DNA of 64,000 bases from Orbilia blumenaviensis (GCA_036872755.1 JAVHNS010000007.1:62001-126000); one strand, 5' to 3'. Shown: positions 38,565-53,892, counted from the stretch's first letter. Numbers and translations are program-made. The notes: generated by a model not told the origin, from the sequence alone.

Positions 38565-41159
38565 GACTTAAATTAAAAAAATGGAAAAATGATAAATTAA
38601 GAATTATATCCTATTAAATTTTTACAATTCTATAATGTTTTAATTATAAAAAGATTTTATTGTTAGTATAATTCTTTAAAAAAGAATACATACTTATATA
38701 TAAAAAAAATTAATATAAAATTAGATTAACCTAAATTTTTTAAAATAATTATAAAAAAAGTTAGTTATTATTTAGTGTGTTAAAATAAAAATATGATTGT
38801 ATGGTAATTATTTTTATTATTTTACTTTTTATACAATTTACTATATATTAATACTTTTAATAAAAAAAATTATAAAACATATATATTTTTTGTATATATA
38901 AAAATTAATATATTATATAACCAAAATTTTAACTACATAATAAATATTATATTAAAAATAAATAATTATTTAAATTGTAAAAAATCTGATAATAATTAAA
39001 TTATAATTTTATTAAGCGGATTTTTTTGAAGGGAGAAAAAAATAAAGAAAATTAAATTAGTTTATATCCATTTTGTTTGGGTTAATAGGTGGTATCCCTG
39101 TTTTATCGTTATAATTAATTTTATATAAATAATTATTAAAAAGATTTTTTGGTTTTTTTATTATTTTATTAAAAAAGAATTGTTTAAAGTTTTTATTTAG
39201 TATATTTTCCATCACAAAAAATTTTTTAAATAAAAATTTTAATATATTATAAAAAAGGTTATTAAGAATCAATATATTATATTTTTTTTTAAAAGAATAA
39301 AAATATATTGTTTAGATTTTTTATATTTTATTTTATATTTTTTTTAAATTAATATTATTTTAAATTTAATTAATTATAAATTTTAAGAATAAAATATTAA
39401 TATTTTTATTTATATTAATATTTTAAATTTTAGTTTTTTAATATTATTTATTTTTTATATTTTTTTTAATTTATAAATATAAAATTTTTGGTAAATAATT
39501 TTTATATTTATAAATTTTTTTAATAAATTTGATTTTAATTATATATATTTTTTTATTGGATGATAATATAGTTAATTTAGAAAATTCACCAATAAAAATA
39601 TTTTTTTTTATATATAAAAAGTGTTAAGATTTGAAATAAAGTTTTTTAAAATAATTAAAAAGTTTTTTATATAATTTATATTAAAAATTTTATTTATTTA
39701 TTTTTATTTTAAAATTAAAAAATATATAATTTTAATTAATTAAATTATATATATAATTTATATCTAAAAATAATTTAAAATTATTATTAATAATTTTTTT
39801 AATTTTTTTTTTATTGTTAGCTTCAAAAATATAAAATATATTATTAATATAATATTTATATAATAAAATTTATTTATTTTTCATAATATTTTATTTATAT
39901 TTAAAAATATATATATTAATTAAATTTAAAATTATAATTATTTTTATAATTAATTCTAAAGTTTATTTATAATATAATGTATTACCAAATTTATTCTTAA
40001 ATTAAAATACCATATAATCATTTATAATATAACACAACATCTTAACTAAAACAACTCTTACATAAACTATAAATAATAATAATAAAATATATTTAATTAT
40101 ACAATTCATAACAATATCATTAAATAAAATAAGCAATATATTAAAATAACATATTTTTACATCAATTATACTCATAAATATTTTTTTTAGCTTAATATTA
40201 AAAATTTTAATTTTGACAATTTTTTTAATAACTTATTTACTATTTATATAAAAAAATGATAATTTAAAAATTATTAATTTAAAAAATTTTAATAATATAA
40301 TAATATAAAATTTAAATATTATATTATAACATAAAATTATAAAATATAATTTTTATAAATTTTTATAAATTTTAAATATTTTTTTAAACTTAAAAAACTT
40401 ATTATTCTGTAAATTTTTAAATTATTTAAAAAAAGCATTTTATAAATTATTAATAAAAAAATAAAAAAATTTTTTTTTATTAAATTTAAAAATAATTATG
40501 TTTTAAATTTTATATATATAAAATTTATAAATTTTTTTTATTTATTTTAAATTGATTTAAATAATATTTTTGTTATTATTTAGATATTTTAAATAAATAA
40601 AATTGTATTATTTGTTAAAAATTAAAAATATTTTTAAATTTTTATTTATTATTAAAATTAAAAATTTTTTTTTTGTTAATTAATTTTTAATAAATAATTA
40701 TTATTTTTTATTTTTAATAATAATTAATTTAGATTTAAGTAATTTAAAAATTAACATTATTGTAATTTTTTTTTATTTAAATTTTATTTTTATATATTTA
40801 AAAGTTTTAGAAATTATTTAATATATATAAATATAAAAATTTATATTAAATAATTTAATTAATTTATTTTTAAAATAATATTTCTATTTTATAATTTTAA
40901 TTAATTTATTAAATATTTTAGAAATTAAATTTTTATTATATTTAAAATAATATATAAAATTTAATTTTAATAATAATTTTTATTATAAATTTAATAAAAT
41001 ATTATAATTTTTAAGTATATAAATAATTTATTTTATTAATTTATTAAAAATAAAAAATATTAATGTTTTGTTATACTAATTAAAATAATAAAAAAAAAGA
41101 GAATTTAATAAATTTATTTTATTTTTTTAGGTTTTTTAAATTTAATAAAAAATTTTTTA

Positions 41160-41192
<33 letters not shown>

Positions 41193-42125
41193 TTTTTTTG
41201 GGAATTTTTTTTAATATTATTATTTTTTAATATTTTTTTTATTTAAATTTTTTTAAAAATTTTTTTTTTAATATTTTTATTAATATTTTTAAATAAGTTA
41301 TATTGTAGAGTAGGTTTATTAATTTTTAAGTTTTTATATAAAATTTTAATTATAATTAGTATAATTATTGAATTAAGATTAAAATTTATATTTATAAATT
41401 TTGGTTATTAAAAAATAAATTTTTTTAATAATTTTTTTACTTTAATTATTTTATAATTTATAATAATTTAAATAATTTTAGTAGTTATGGTTAAAATATT
41501 AGAGTAATAGATATAAAATTTTTATATTATAATAATAATTGTAGTGTTTTTTATATTTAAAAAATGTTTTAAATTTTTTTTATTTGATATAAGAAAAAAT
41601 TTATTTTTAATATTATATAAATTATTGAAAAAAAAAATTTTTTTAAATATATTAATTTTAATAATTTTATTTATATAGAAAATAATGATATTAAGGAATG
41701 TAATATTTAAACTGTTAATAATTTTCTTTTTATAAAAAATTTTTATAATATTTTTAATAAAAAATATTTTTTTATTTTTTTTGATTTTAAAAATAAAATT
41801 AAAGTAATTAAAACAAAATAAAAATTATTTTGTTTTAAAAATTTTTAAATTTACAATAATAATTTATTTATTTTCTAATTTTAGAAATTATTTAAAATAT
41901 TAAAAAAAAGATTGATAGATTGTTTTTAATTAAAAAAAAAAAATTTTTTTATTTATATAATGTTTAAGTGTTTTAATAATTTTAATTAAATTATATATAT
42001 GTTTTGTATAATTTGTTAAATCATAAAATATAAATTTAATTTATGTTTAATAAATTTTGAGAATTGTTTTGATATAATTTATAAGATTATTAAAACAGAA
42101 AAATAATAATATCTTTTTTTCAAAA

Positions 42126-42246
42126 TTTGCTATGTTTGTTGTGAAAGTTATTGTTGGTGTAAAAAAAAAGAAAAAGATGGTTTTACTAAATATAATTTTA
42201 ATTTTGTAAGTATTAGAATTAGATATTTTTTTATTAATAAATTTGG
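42126..42246 (+). pseudogene. Cys-rich C-terminal remnant in E family
   Basis: A plus-strand frame reads K-I-C-Y-V-C-C-E-S-Y-C-W-C-K-K-K-E-K-D-G, then an aromatic tail, before the repeated block at 42247. Five cysteines in ten residues in a nearly GC-free region point to a former metal-binding motif, perhaps a zinc knuckle with one His now Tyr. The spacing does not match CX2CX4HX4C. The upstream frame is broken. Confidence 0.35.
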
Positions 42247-42247
42247 A

Positions 42248-42272
42248 TTATTTAGAGTGAAGTAATGGATAG
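42248..42272 (+). repeat. Decayed hairpin, loop AGAGTGAAGTAAT
   Basis: The right arm GGATAG (42267-42272) is kept. The left arm reads TTATTT, which is CTATCC with every C turned to T. The stem is now lost. Confidence 0.55.
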
Positions 42273-42394
42273 GATTTAAATTAAAAAAATGGAAAAATAA
42301 TGAATTAAAAGTTGTATTTTATTGAATTTTTATAATTTTATAATATTTTAATTATAAAAAAGTTTCATTGTTAGTATAACTTTTTAAAAGGGGA

Positions 42395-44900
<2,506 letters not shown>

Positions 44901-45433
44901 ATATAGTTTAAAAAAGTTTTATTTATATATTTTTATATAATATAAAATTAATTTTCTTAAAAAAAATATTAATATTTATATTTTAAATTTTAAATATTTA
45001 AGATAAAGTACATAATATATATTTAAAATATGAAATTAAATTTTTAAAATTTTTAAATATTTTTTATAATAATTTTTTACTAATATTATATATATTTTTT
45101 TTTAAAAATTAAAAATATAATTTTAATATTTAATTAATATAATTTTGAATTTTTAAAAATAATTTATACTAAAAATAATTTAAACATTATTAATTTAATT
45201 ATAAAAATATATACATTTCAATTAATATTAAATTAAAAATTTTTATAAATTATTAATTTAATTTTATATTAAATTGAATTATTTTAGGTTTTTATTTTAA
45301 ATATTTATTTTAAGATAAATATTTTTTATTTTAACTATTTATTTTAATATAAAAAATTTTATATTTAAATAATAATTTTAATATAAAAAATTTTATATTT
45401 AAATAATAATTTTATTAATTTAAAAAAATTATT
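44901..45433 (-). pseudogene. LTR-A internal region, left of T copy 2
   Basis: Matches about 8.06-8.51 kb in the same orientation. It stops at the T element with TA (45432-45433). Confidence 0.55.
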
Positions 45434-45764
45434 ACTCTTGAGGAAAAGCATGTTCTAGCAAGACGGTTGAAAGACGGTCAGAAAACCGGCAAATGGTTTC
45501 GTGGTTGCAAGATGGTGATATAGTGGTTATATTATAGTTATATGGTGGTTATATGGCGGTTATATAACAGTTATATGATGGTTGTATGGTGGTTGTATGA
45601 TAGCTGTATGATGGCTGTATTATAGTGGTATAATGGTAGCCCAACCATCATATTACTCAAAAACAATAAACAAATGGTTTTTTTAATGGTTTTCTGATGG
45701 TTTAATGCCGGTTTTGTTGTAGTTTTATTGATTTACGCCGATCACAACACAAAATTCACAGCAG

Positions 45765-45797
45765 ATTAATAGATTAATAGATTAATAGATTAATAGA
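45765..45797 (+). repeat. 8 bp repeat (AGATTAAT)n
   Basis: Four units inside T copy 2. Confidence 0.85.
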
Positions 45798-45838
45798 ACA
45801 GCTAATAGAACAAGAACAGCTAAGAGAACAGTTAGCAC

Positions 45839-45890
45839 TGCAGCTAGTACGGCAGCTAGTACGGCAGCTAGTACGGCAGCTATTATGGCA
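45839..45890 (+). repeat. 12 bp repeat (GCAGCTAGTACG)n
   Basis: About four units, followed by looser GCTAG variants to 46030. The minus-strand open frame over it (Cys/Ser-rich) is a repeat translation. Confidence 0.85.
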
Positions 45891-46215
45891 GTTAGTACGA
45901 TAGCTAATACAGCAGTTAGCAAAGTAGCTAGCTAGTAGAGGACTTAGCAAGTTAGCAGCTAGCACGACAGCTAGTGGAGGACTTAGAAAGTTAGCAGCTA
46001 GCACGGCAGCTAGTGAGGCAGCTAGCTAGTGAGGTGGTAGAATGATGACAGATTAAAAGAGAAGTTGAAAGTAAAATAATAGTTGAAGGTGATTTCAAAA
46101 ATAAATTTTAAAGTTATTTTTGTATGTGTCACGTGACCAATTTGCATGCGAAAACTAAATTAAATTGAAATTAAATTAAAAAAGAGAGTTATGACGGCGA
46201 AAATGGTCACGTGAC

Positions 46216-46293
46216 CATTATTTAATTTATTTAATTTATTTAATTTATTTAATTTATTTAATTTATTTAATTTATTTAATTTATTTAATTTAA
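46216..46293 (+). repeat. 9 bp repeat (TTTATTTAA)n
   Basis: About eight units in T copy 2. The matching tract in T copy 1 is the site of an H1 insertion (26921). Confidence 0.9.
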
Positions 46294-46392
46294 TTAGCTA
46301 AGATTACAGTGATATGTAAAAATGATCTGCAAATGATTTGTAGACTATTATTAAAATGATTGTTGAAATTGCAACACAATTACAACAAAATC

Positions 46393-46472
46393 GTTAGAAA
46401 ACTGTTAGAAAATTGTTAGAAAATTGTTAGAAAATTGTTAGAAAATTGTTAGAAAATTGTTAGAAAATTGTT
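46393..46472 (+). repeat. 11 bp repeat (GTTAGAAAATT)n
   Basis: About seven units, the first with one change. Same array as 27705-27760. Confidence 0.9.
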
Positions 46473-49400
46473 ATAAAAACAGTCTTTTTATTATTTGAAA
46501 AAGGGTTTTAAGAATAGTAAAAAAATTATAAAAAAATTAGCAAACTGTTGCCAAACTGTTTGTAAAATAGTGCAGAAATTAAAAAATGGTTTTGAAAACG
46601 GTGTGGCAATCTGTAAACCGTTTTCATCTTGTTTGCCGCCGGTCTTGCAACTCCACCCTTTGTCTCAAGAGTAATTATATATATAAGTTTAATTTTTTTT
46701 GAATGATTTTATATTAATGGTTTTTTTAATATAATTTATAATTTTTTTATAATTTTATAATTTTTAATTAAAAATAATTTTATTTTAAGATGTGATAAGT
46801 GTTTATATTTTCATAATATTAATAATTTAGTTGTTTTAAATTATTTTAAAAATTAAATTTTTTTGACTTATTTATAAATAATTTTATATTTTTTAATATA
46901 TTTAATAATAAATAAAATATAATCATCATTTAACTTTTTTTTAGAAAAAAAGGAATTTTCATCTCGGTTAATAAATTTAATAATGTGTTTTTATTCATAT
47001 AATCTAAAATTTATTTAAATATTTTTATTAATATTTTCTTTATTATATTATTAATTATTTTTATCAATAATAATTAATTTTAAATACTTTTTATTTATTT
47101 TAATTATTATTAAATTTTTAATTCAATTATTTAATTTAGTAACTTTACTTTTTTTTTTTTTTTTATTAATTAATGAAATTTTTAATTTAATTAATTTAAT
47201 ATTATTATTAAATAATATATATAAAAAAAAATATAAATATTATATAAACTATATTTTTTATATAAAAATTAATATTTTAATATAATTTAAAAATTAATTT
47301 TTAATTAAATATTTATTTTAATTTTATTTAAAAAATTAAATAATTTTGAGATTATAAAGTTTTAATATTAATTTTAATATAATATTATAAATATTTAATC
47401 TTAATATAATTTTTTTAACAATAAATTTTAATATAACATTAATAATTATTAATTTTCATATATTTAATTAAATAATATATTTAATTAAATAATATATTTT
47501 AATTAAATTTTAATAATAAAAATATTAATATAATATTATTTTTATAATATAATTTCAAAATAAAATTTATAAAAATTACTAATTAGATAATAGTTATATT
47601 AATTTATTAATTTAATTAAATTAATTTTTTCTTAATTAAAATTTTTTTTATTATAAATTTTATTCTATTTTAAATTTTATAAAAAATAATATTAATTTTT
47701 ATAGAATTTATAAATAAATATAGATTGGTGTATGTAATGAATTTATTATATATTTTTTTTAAATATTTAGTATTAAATAAAATAATTAAAAAATTTAAAG
47801 TAATTTAAATCAAAAATTATTTGTATAAAATTTTATATAATAATTTTTTATTATCTAAATTTTATAATAAAAACTATTTTTTAAATAAATAACTATAATT
47901 ATAATTTGTTTTTAAAAAATATTAAGGAATTTATTTTATATAATAATATTATAATTATAAAAATTAACATATTTATTTATTTTTTAATTATATTGTTAAA
48001 ATCCTCATATTATAATTAAAAAACTTTAAATTTTATTTTATATCATAATAAAAAATTTAAAAATTTTTAATTACTATTTTTATTATTTAATTAAAAATTA
48101 AAAATTTTATATAATTATACTAATTTTTTTTTTTATTTTGATAATAAATAATTTACTTAAGTAAAATTATTACAACTATTAATCTTATAAATTATTATCT
48201 ATATTTTTATTTTTTTTAATTAAAAATAATTTGTTTAATAAATTATTATAAAATTCTTTTTAAAATATTTTATACCTAAGCATTATTATAATTAAAAAAT
48301 TTTTTTTTAATTTATATATAAATTTAGTAAATTAATAAATTTCCTTTTTATAAATTAATTTAATTTCAATTTTTTATTAATTTTTATTAAATATAGTATA
48401 AAATATAATTAAATTTGTTATATTATTTTATAAAAAATTTAATATTTTTAGTTCATTTTATTTTAATTTTTTATTAAATTTTTTATTTAATAAATATTTA
48501 TTATTAAAGATATTAATTAACATAATCACTAAATTGATATTAATAAATATTATTAAATTATTGGTTTTTTAATTAAAAATATAGGTTTTTAACTTAATTT
48601 TTATTTTATATATCTAATAAAGATATAAATAAAAAATAATTTTTTAAAAATCTTAGAAATTTAATAACTTAATAATTTAAATTTTAATTAAATATTAATT
48701 ATATTTATTTTAAGAATATAAATAAATTATTTATTAATTATTTTAATTTTAATAAATTTAAATATTTATTTATATTTTTTTAAATTTGATTTAATTAATA
48801 TATAAATATTAAAAAATTTTAAATATTATGATTATTATATTTATTTTAAATTTTATATAAATTTAGAAGTTAATCTTAAACATTATTTTTTTATTAAATA
48901 AAAATTTAATTTAATTTTTAATAAAACTTTTTTTAATTTTTTATTATTAATAATTATATTTGTTTTTTATTTTATTTTTTTTTTATTATTTTATTTTATT
49001 ATTAATTTTTTAATAGAATGGGTTTTAATTTAATAATCGAATTAATTATAATAATAATAATTAATATTATTATTAATTTTATTTTAATTATTATAATTGT
49101 AGTTACAATTATTTTTATTATTATTTTTTTTATTATTTTAGTAAGTTTTTCTTTTTTTATAATTATTATGGTTTTTATTTTATTATTTTTTTTTTTTATT
49201 TTTATAAAGTTTTTTTATTTTTATTATTTGTGTAGTTTATTTAAATTGTATTGTTTTATTTTTAAATACAAAATTTTATATAATTTTTTATATTTAATAA
49301 AAAATTGAATTTTAATTTTTTTATTAATAGATTTAAGTATAATTAATAATAATTAATAATGTTGGTTTTAACTTTAGAAGTTTATTAAATATTAATTTTT

Positions 49401-49841
49401 AATTATTTTATTATTTATTTTATAAATAATATTAAGTAATTTGGTTTAAAATATTTTAAATTTTTTTAACTATTTTATATACTTCTTTCTCAAAAACAAT
49501 TTTATTTTGTAAAAATTAATATAAAAATTAAAAATCATTATTAAATTTTTAATTAAAACAAAAACTTTTGTTTGATTTTTTTATAAAATAAATATAATTA
49601 TTAATTTAGTATAAATTTATTAAAAAACATTATTTATATAACAAATTAAAATTATATAAGTTTTTTTCTTATACTTTTTTTAATTAATATATTTTAAATT
49701 TAATTAAATATTAAAATAATTTTGATTAAAATTTTATTTTATTATAATAATTTTAATAAATACTTTATTAATTATATACAAAATAAATTTAAATTTATTA
49801 ATTAAAATTTATTATTAAATTTTTTTTTTTTTTTAAATTAA

Positions 49842-50683
49842 TGCCCGACTGCATTTATGCAGGAGGGTTAAAGTTGAACTAGTGTGAGGCGCGATCTTAT
49901 TTAGACCTGTTAAAAAATGTGTTGTTTTTGGTGAATTTAAAATTTTTTTTTTTTGATTTTTGTTATATAAATTTGTATGGGATTTTTGAAGTTTTGGTAT
50001 TATTTTTAAGTTTTGGTAAAAAATTGTTAAGAACTTTTTAGAAAATTATAAAATTGAGTTTAGAATTTATATTTATTGTTTTTGTATTTTTAAGTTTATG
50101 ATTTTGGAATTTTAATATATTTTTTTTTAATTATTTATTTAACTTTGATTAAGTAAATAGGTTTTTAACTATTATTTTTATATTTTTTTTATTTTTTTTA
50201 ATTAAGTTATTTTTAGTAAAATTATAGTCACATAATTTTTTTTAACATTAAAACTATTTTTTTTTATTAATTTTTATTTTAAATTTAATTTTATTTAATT
50301 TTTGTATATAAAATAATTACATAATATATTAAAAAAGTAACATCACAAAGTTTTTTGAAATAAAATTAAATAAAATAAGATTTAAATAAAAAATAGTTTT
50401 AATATTGAAAATAATCACATAATTACATACAAAAGTTATATTAAAATTATATTAATTATTATATTAATTATTATATTGATTATTATATTAATTAATATAT
50501 TAATTATTATATTAATTATTATATTAATTATTATATTAATTATTATATTAATTGTTATATTAATTATTATATTAATACTTATATTAATTATTACATTAAT
50601 TATTATATTAATGATTATATTATATATTTATTTAAAATTAAGATGCTACAGTCGGGTTTGAGTGCTGTGCAGCAGCCTCCTAG
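49842..50683 (+). mobile_element. H1 Helitron-like element, copy f (short form)
   Basis: 842 bp with TGCCCGACTGCATTTATGCA at the start and GTCGGGTTTGAGTGCTG, AGCAGCCTCCTAG at the end. The empty site at about 24683 (CAAATTAATTAATTTT) shows the insertion between A and T with no duplication and no loss. A 12 bp minisatellite lies at 50446-50618. Confidence 0.8.
50446..50618 (+). repeat. 12 bp minisatellite (ATTAATTATTAT)n of H1 copy f
   Basis: About 14 units with scattered variants, at the same position relative to the 3' end as in copy b. Confidence 0.85.
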
Positions 50684-51042
50684 TTAATTTTATTTAAATT
50701 AATTCTTAAATTTTTTTCCTTTTAACTAATTTTAAATTAATATTATAAAAATTATTAAACAACTTAATATAACTCATACATCTAAAAAACTAGTTTTTTC
50801 AATTATAATAATAATTATTATTAAAATATATATAAATATTATATTTATAATAAATAATAAATAAATATTTTTTAAAATTATCAAAATCAAACATCTTAAT
50901 TAATCTAAAAATAAATAATGATTAAATAATAAAAATAAATTATTTAATAAATTATCTAATAAATCTTCTATTATATAAATATTAATTAATTTATAATTAT
51001 ATTAGTTAATACAAATATATAATTACATCAAACTTATAATTT

Positions 51043-51283
51043 ATTAAAATTAATAAAATTAAATAAAATCTATTAAATAAAATTTGTTAAATTTAATAAT
51101 ATTTTTAATTAAAATTTATATATATAAATAAATTATATATAAAATAAGTCATAAATTAATTATATAAAAAATGGTTTAAATATATAAAAAATTAAAACTA
51201 CTTTAACTAAAAAGTTATATAAAAATTTAAAAAAATTATATACAAGATGGCTTGTTTAGTTATCTTAAACATAATCTTCTAAC
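51043..51283 (-). repeat. LTR of LTR-A element
   Basis: Ends CTTCTAAC. It keeps AAGATGGCTTGTTTAG. It directly abuts the scrap of another, opposed LTR-A copy. Confidence 0.7.
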
Positions 51284-51559
51284 AAATTGTAATAATAATT
51301 ATAAAACTTAATAAAAATATTAAAATATTATATTTAAAATAATTAAATAAATTATTTTATATATAATTTCTGTAATTTTTTATATAATTCTTTAGTTAAA
51401 ATAATTTTAATTTTTCATATATTTAAATTATTTTTTATATAATTAATTTATAAACTATCTTGCATATAACCTACTTATATATATAAATTTTAATTAAAAA
51501 TATTACTAAATTTAACAGATTTTGTATAATACACTTCACTTCACCCCATCAATTCTAAC
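51284..51559 (+). mobile_element. Opposed LTR-A terminus (35 bp internal scrap plus LTR)
   Basis: 51284-51318 is the reverse complement of the internal tail at 3836-3868. 51319-51559 is an inverted LTR ending in CACCCCATCAATTCTAAC. It looks like an older plus-sense LTR-A copy that received the minus-sense element just before its downstream LTR. Confidence 0.65.
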
Positions 51560-52175
51560 AAAAAATAATTATTTATAATTTTAATTATAAATATTAAATT
51601 AATAAAATTAAAAATATTAATTATAAATTTTATTAATATATCATCATAAAATCTAATAAATTTTAATTAAATTTTAATTAATAATATAAAAATAATATAA
51701 TCTATTTATAATAATTATAATAATTATTATTATTAAATAATAATTTATATTTTAAAAAATAAATATTTATATAAATAAAGTTTCTAAATAAAAATAAATT
51801 TCAAAAATTAAATATATCTTAAATTGATATTTATTATAAAATATAAAATATATAATAAAATATATTTAATATTATATATATAAATCTATATTCATTATAT
51901 AATTAATAATTAATTATATATTATGATAATAATATTTTTTATATTTTATTTATAGAATAGTATGGATAAACCCAGCTATAAAGCTACTACATATATCTTT
52001 TATAATAATATAAAATATATATGAAAATAATAAAGATTTTGATTATTACAAAAATATTTTTTAAAAATTTTATTATTTTATATTAATATTTTAATAACAA
52101 TTAATAAATATGATATATAAAAAAAAGAATTTTGGGATTGGGGTAATAAGGAATTTTAGGAACAAAGTATTTTAA
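51560..52175. other. AT-rich DNA, nothing assigned
   Basis: No gene or repeat match. A few GC-richer words lie at 51958-51990 (GGATAAACCCAGC) and 52134-52145 (GGGATTGGGGTA). Confidence 0.4.
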
Positions 52176-52516
52176 TGCCCGACTGACAAGGAGGATTGAA
52201 ATTAAACTTCCGAGTATGAGGGTTATATAAAGTTTTCTTATAAAGTTGGTTTAAAAAATATGTTGTTTTTACTCAAAATTTTTTAATAAATTTCGCTTAT
52301 ATAAATTTATATAAAGATTTTCAAGTTTTAGTACATTTAATGTTCCATTTAATCTCATGATTTAATATAGTAGCTAATAATTTGAATTAATTTGTTTAAT
52401 CTATAAAATTAAAAACTATAAAAGTGAAATCAATATATAAGACATAATACGCAATATACTTAGATGTGGATGATGGGCAGTCAGTCGGGTTTGTGTGCTG
52501 CGGAGCAGCCGTCTAG
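52176..52516 (+). mobile_element. H2 Helitron-like element, copy b (best preserved)
   Basis: 341 bp. The head is TGCCCGACTGACAAGGAGG, with the same first ten bases as H1 but no CTGCA hairpin. The tail is GGGCAGTCAGTCGGGTTT, then hairpin TGCTGCGGAGCA and CCGTCTAG. The inverted repeat is asymmetric as in H1. The H1 and H2 heads share TGTTGTTTTT and TATAAATTT-type words further in, so the families are related. Flanks are A and T. Confidence 0.75.
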
Positions 52517-52756
52517 TTTTAATATTATAAAAATTAATTAAAATTAACAATACTAAATAATTTTAATAAATTTAAAAAATAATTATTTTAAATTTAAATT
52601 TATAAATTAATTTATTAAAAATATTAAAAAATAATTAATTTAAAAAAAAAAAATAATAAATTTAAAAATTTTATTTATATTATAATAAATAATATAAAAA
52701 AATAAAATAAATAAATTTTTTATAATTTTTATTTAATTAAAAACAAAAATATTAAA

Positions 52757-53081
52757 CTACTCAATAGTACACAAACCCAACTAACTATTTATTATCTATT
52801 ATATATTATATATTGATTTCATTTTTACAATTCTTAATATTATAGATTAAATAAATTAATTTAAATTATCACAACAAAACTACTACATCAAGTTACAAAA
52901 TTAAATAAAACACCAAATATATTAAATTTAAAAATCCTTATATAAGTTTATATAAATCAAATTTATTGAAAATTTTTAAGTATGCTAAAAACAACATATT
53001 CCTTTAATTAACTTTATAAAAAAACTCTATATAATCCTCACACTCAGAAATTCAATTTCAATTTTTTTTGTCAATTAGACA
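52757..53081 (-). mobile_element. H2 Helitron-like element, copy c, inverted and decayed
   Basis: Reverse strand: the head is TGTCTAATTGACAAAAAAA (from TGCCCGACTGACAAGGAGG by C->T and G->A), and the tail block ACACAAACCCAACTAACTA lies at 52770-52788. About seven bases of the terminal hairpin are missing. It lies 240 bp from copy b in inverted orientation. Confidence 0.6.
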
Positions 53082-53421
53082 TAAAATACTTTTTTAATAT
53101 ATATTTTATTATTAATTTTAATCTTTTTAAATTTTAAGGATATAATATTAATTAAAAATTTTTTAAAAAAAAAATTATATAATATTTAAAAAAAATATAT
53201 TTTAATATTTTATTTATTAAAAATTTTATATTTATATAATTAAATTTCTTAATTTTTATTAATAATTTTATATTTAATATTTAAAATCTTAAAGAAAACA
53301 ATAAAAATATTATAATTCTTATAAAATTATAAAAAAACAAATCATAAAAAAATAATAAATGATAAAAAATTAATATAATTATAAAAATATTTATAAACTT
53401 TTATAAATTTAAAATTACATA
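53082..53421. other. AT-rich DNA, probably LTR-A internal
   Basis: No gene. Probably part of the LTR-A copy that continues after the next H1 insertion, by position only. Confidence 0.3.
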
Positions 53422-53892
53422 TACCCAACAACATTTATACAAAAAGATTAAAGTTAAACCAACACAAAAACACAATTTTACTCAAATTTATAAAAAAATA
53501 TATTATTTTTAGTAAACTTAAAGATTTCTTTTTTAATTTTTATCATACAAATTTACATAAAATTTTTAAAATCTTAATATTATTTTTAGATTTTAACAAA
53601 AAGTTATTAAAAATTTTATTATTTTTATATTTTTAAATTTATAATTTTACAACTTTAATATACTCTTCTTTAACCCTTTATCTAATTTTAATCAAGTCAA
53701 TATATAACTATTATTTTTTAATTTTTTTAATTTTTTTAATTTTTTTATTTTTAATAAAAATAAAATTACATCACTATTTTTAATTTTAAAACTATTTTTT
53801 AATTTATTATTTATTTATATTTACATTTAATTTAATTTATTTAAAATCAAAATATTATAGTTAAGTTGAAATGTTGTGTGGCAACTTTTAAG
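53422..53892 (+). mobile_element. H1 Helitron-like element, copy g, strongly decayed
   Basis: 471 bp. The head is TACCCAACAACATTTATAC, then AAACCAACACAAAAACACAA (from AACCAGCGCGAGGCGCG by transitions). The tail keeps the order of GCAGTCGGG and the 3' hairpin as ATAGTTAAGTTGAAATG, GTTGTGTGGCAAC. The minisatellite is lost, so it is shorter than other copies. Confidence 0.6.

Larger units (their letters stand above)
45434..46671 (+). mobile_element. T element copy 2, least mutated
   Basis: 1238 bp, bounded by CTCTTGAGG and CTCAAGAG with TA at each side. The inner ends are partly inverted too (AGCAAGACGG near the left, GGTCTTGCAACTCC near the right). It carries at least four tandem arrays in series, a GCATGC/CACGTG module (46130-46150) and a second CACGTG (46208-46213). 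No transposase frame is visible, so it is non-autonomous and MITE-like. It is the richest G+C stretch of its size here, and so the youngest or least exposed to RIP. Confidence 0.75.
46672..51283 (-). mobile_element. LTR-A element, right part, with H1 insertion
   Basis: The most continuous LTR-A internal sequence in the window: presumed pol side 46.67-48.4 kb, gag side 48.4-49.84 and 50.68-51.04 kb, LTR at 51043-51283. The minus strand is coding sense; the plus-strand frame at 49018-49308 is its antisense shadow. It gives the reference order that lets the nested pieces at 3-31 kb be joined. Confidence 0.6.

Noticed and set aside
39057..39272. 71-codon minus-strand frame ending NDKTGIPPINPNKMDIN
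   Set aside because: Its C-terminal part looks less AT-driven, but it lies inside an E element, has no matching open frame in the other E copies and no family I recognise.
45774..46004. Cys/Ser-rich minus-strand frame that could suggest a small secreted protein
   Set aside because: It reads the GCAGCTAGTACG array in the T element. It has no stable signal peptide and is not conserved in the other T copy.
49018..49308. 96-codon hydrophobic frame
   Set aside because: Antisense shadow of the LTR-A gag remnant; no membrane-protein family is recognisable.
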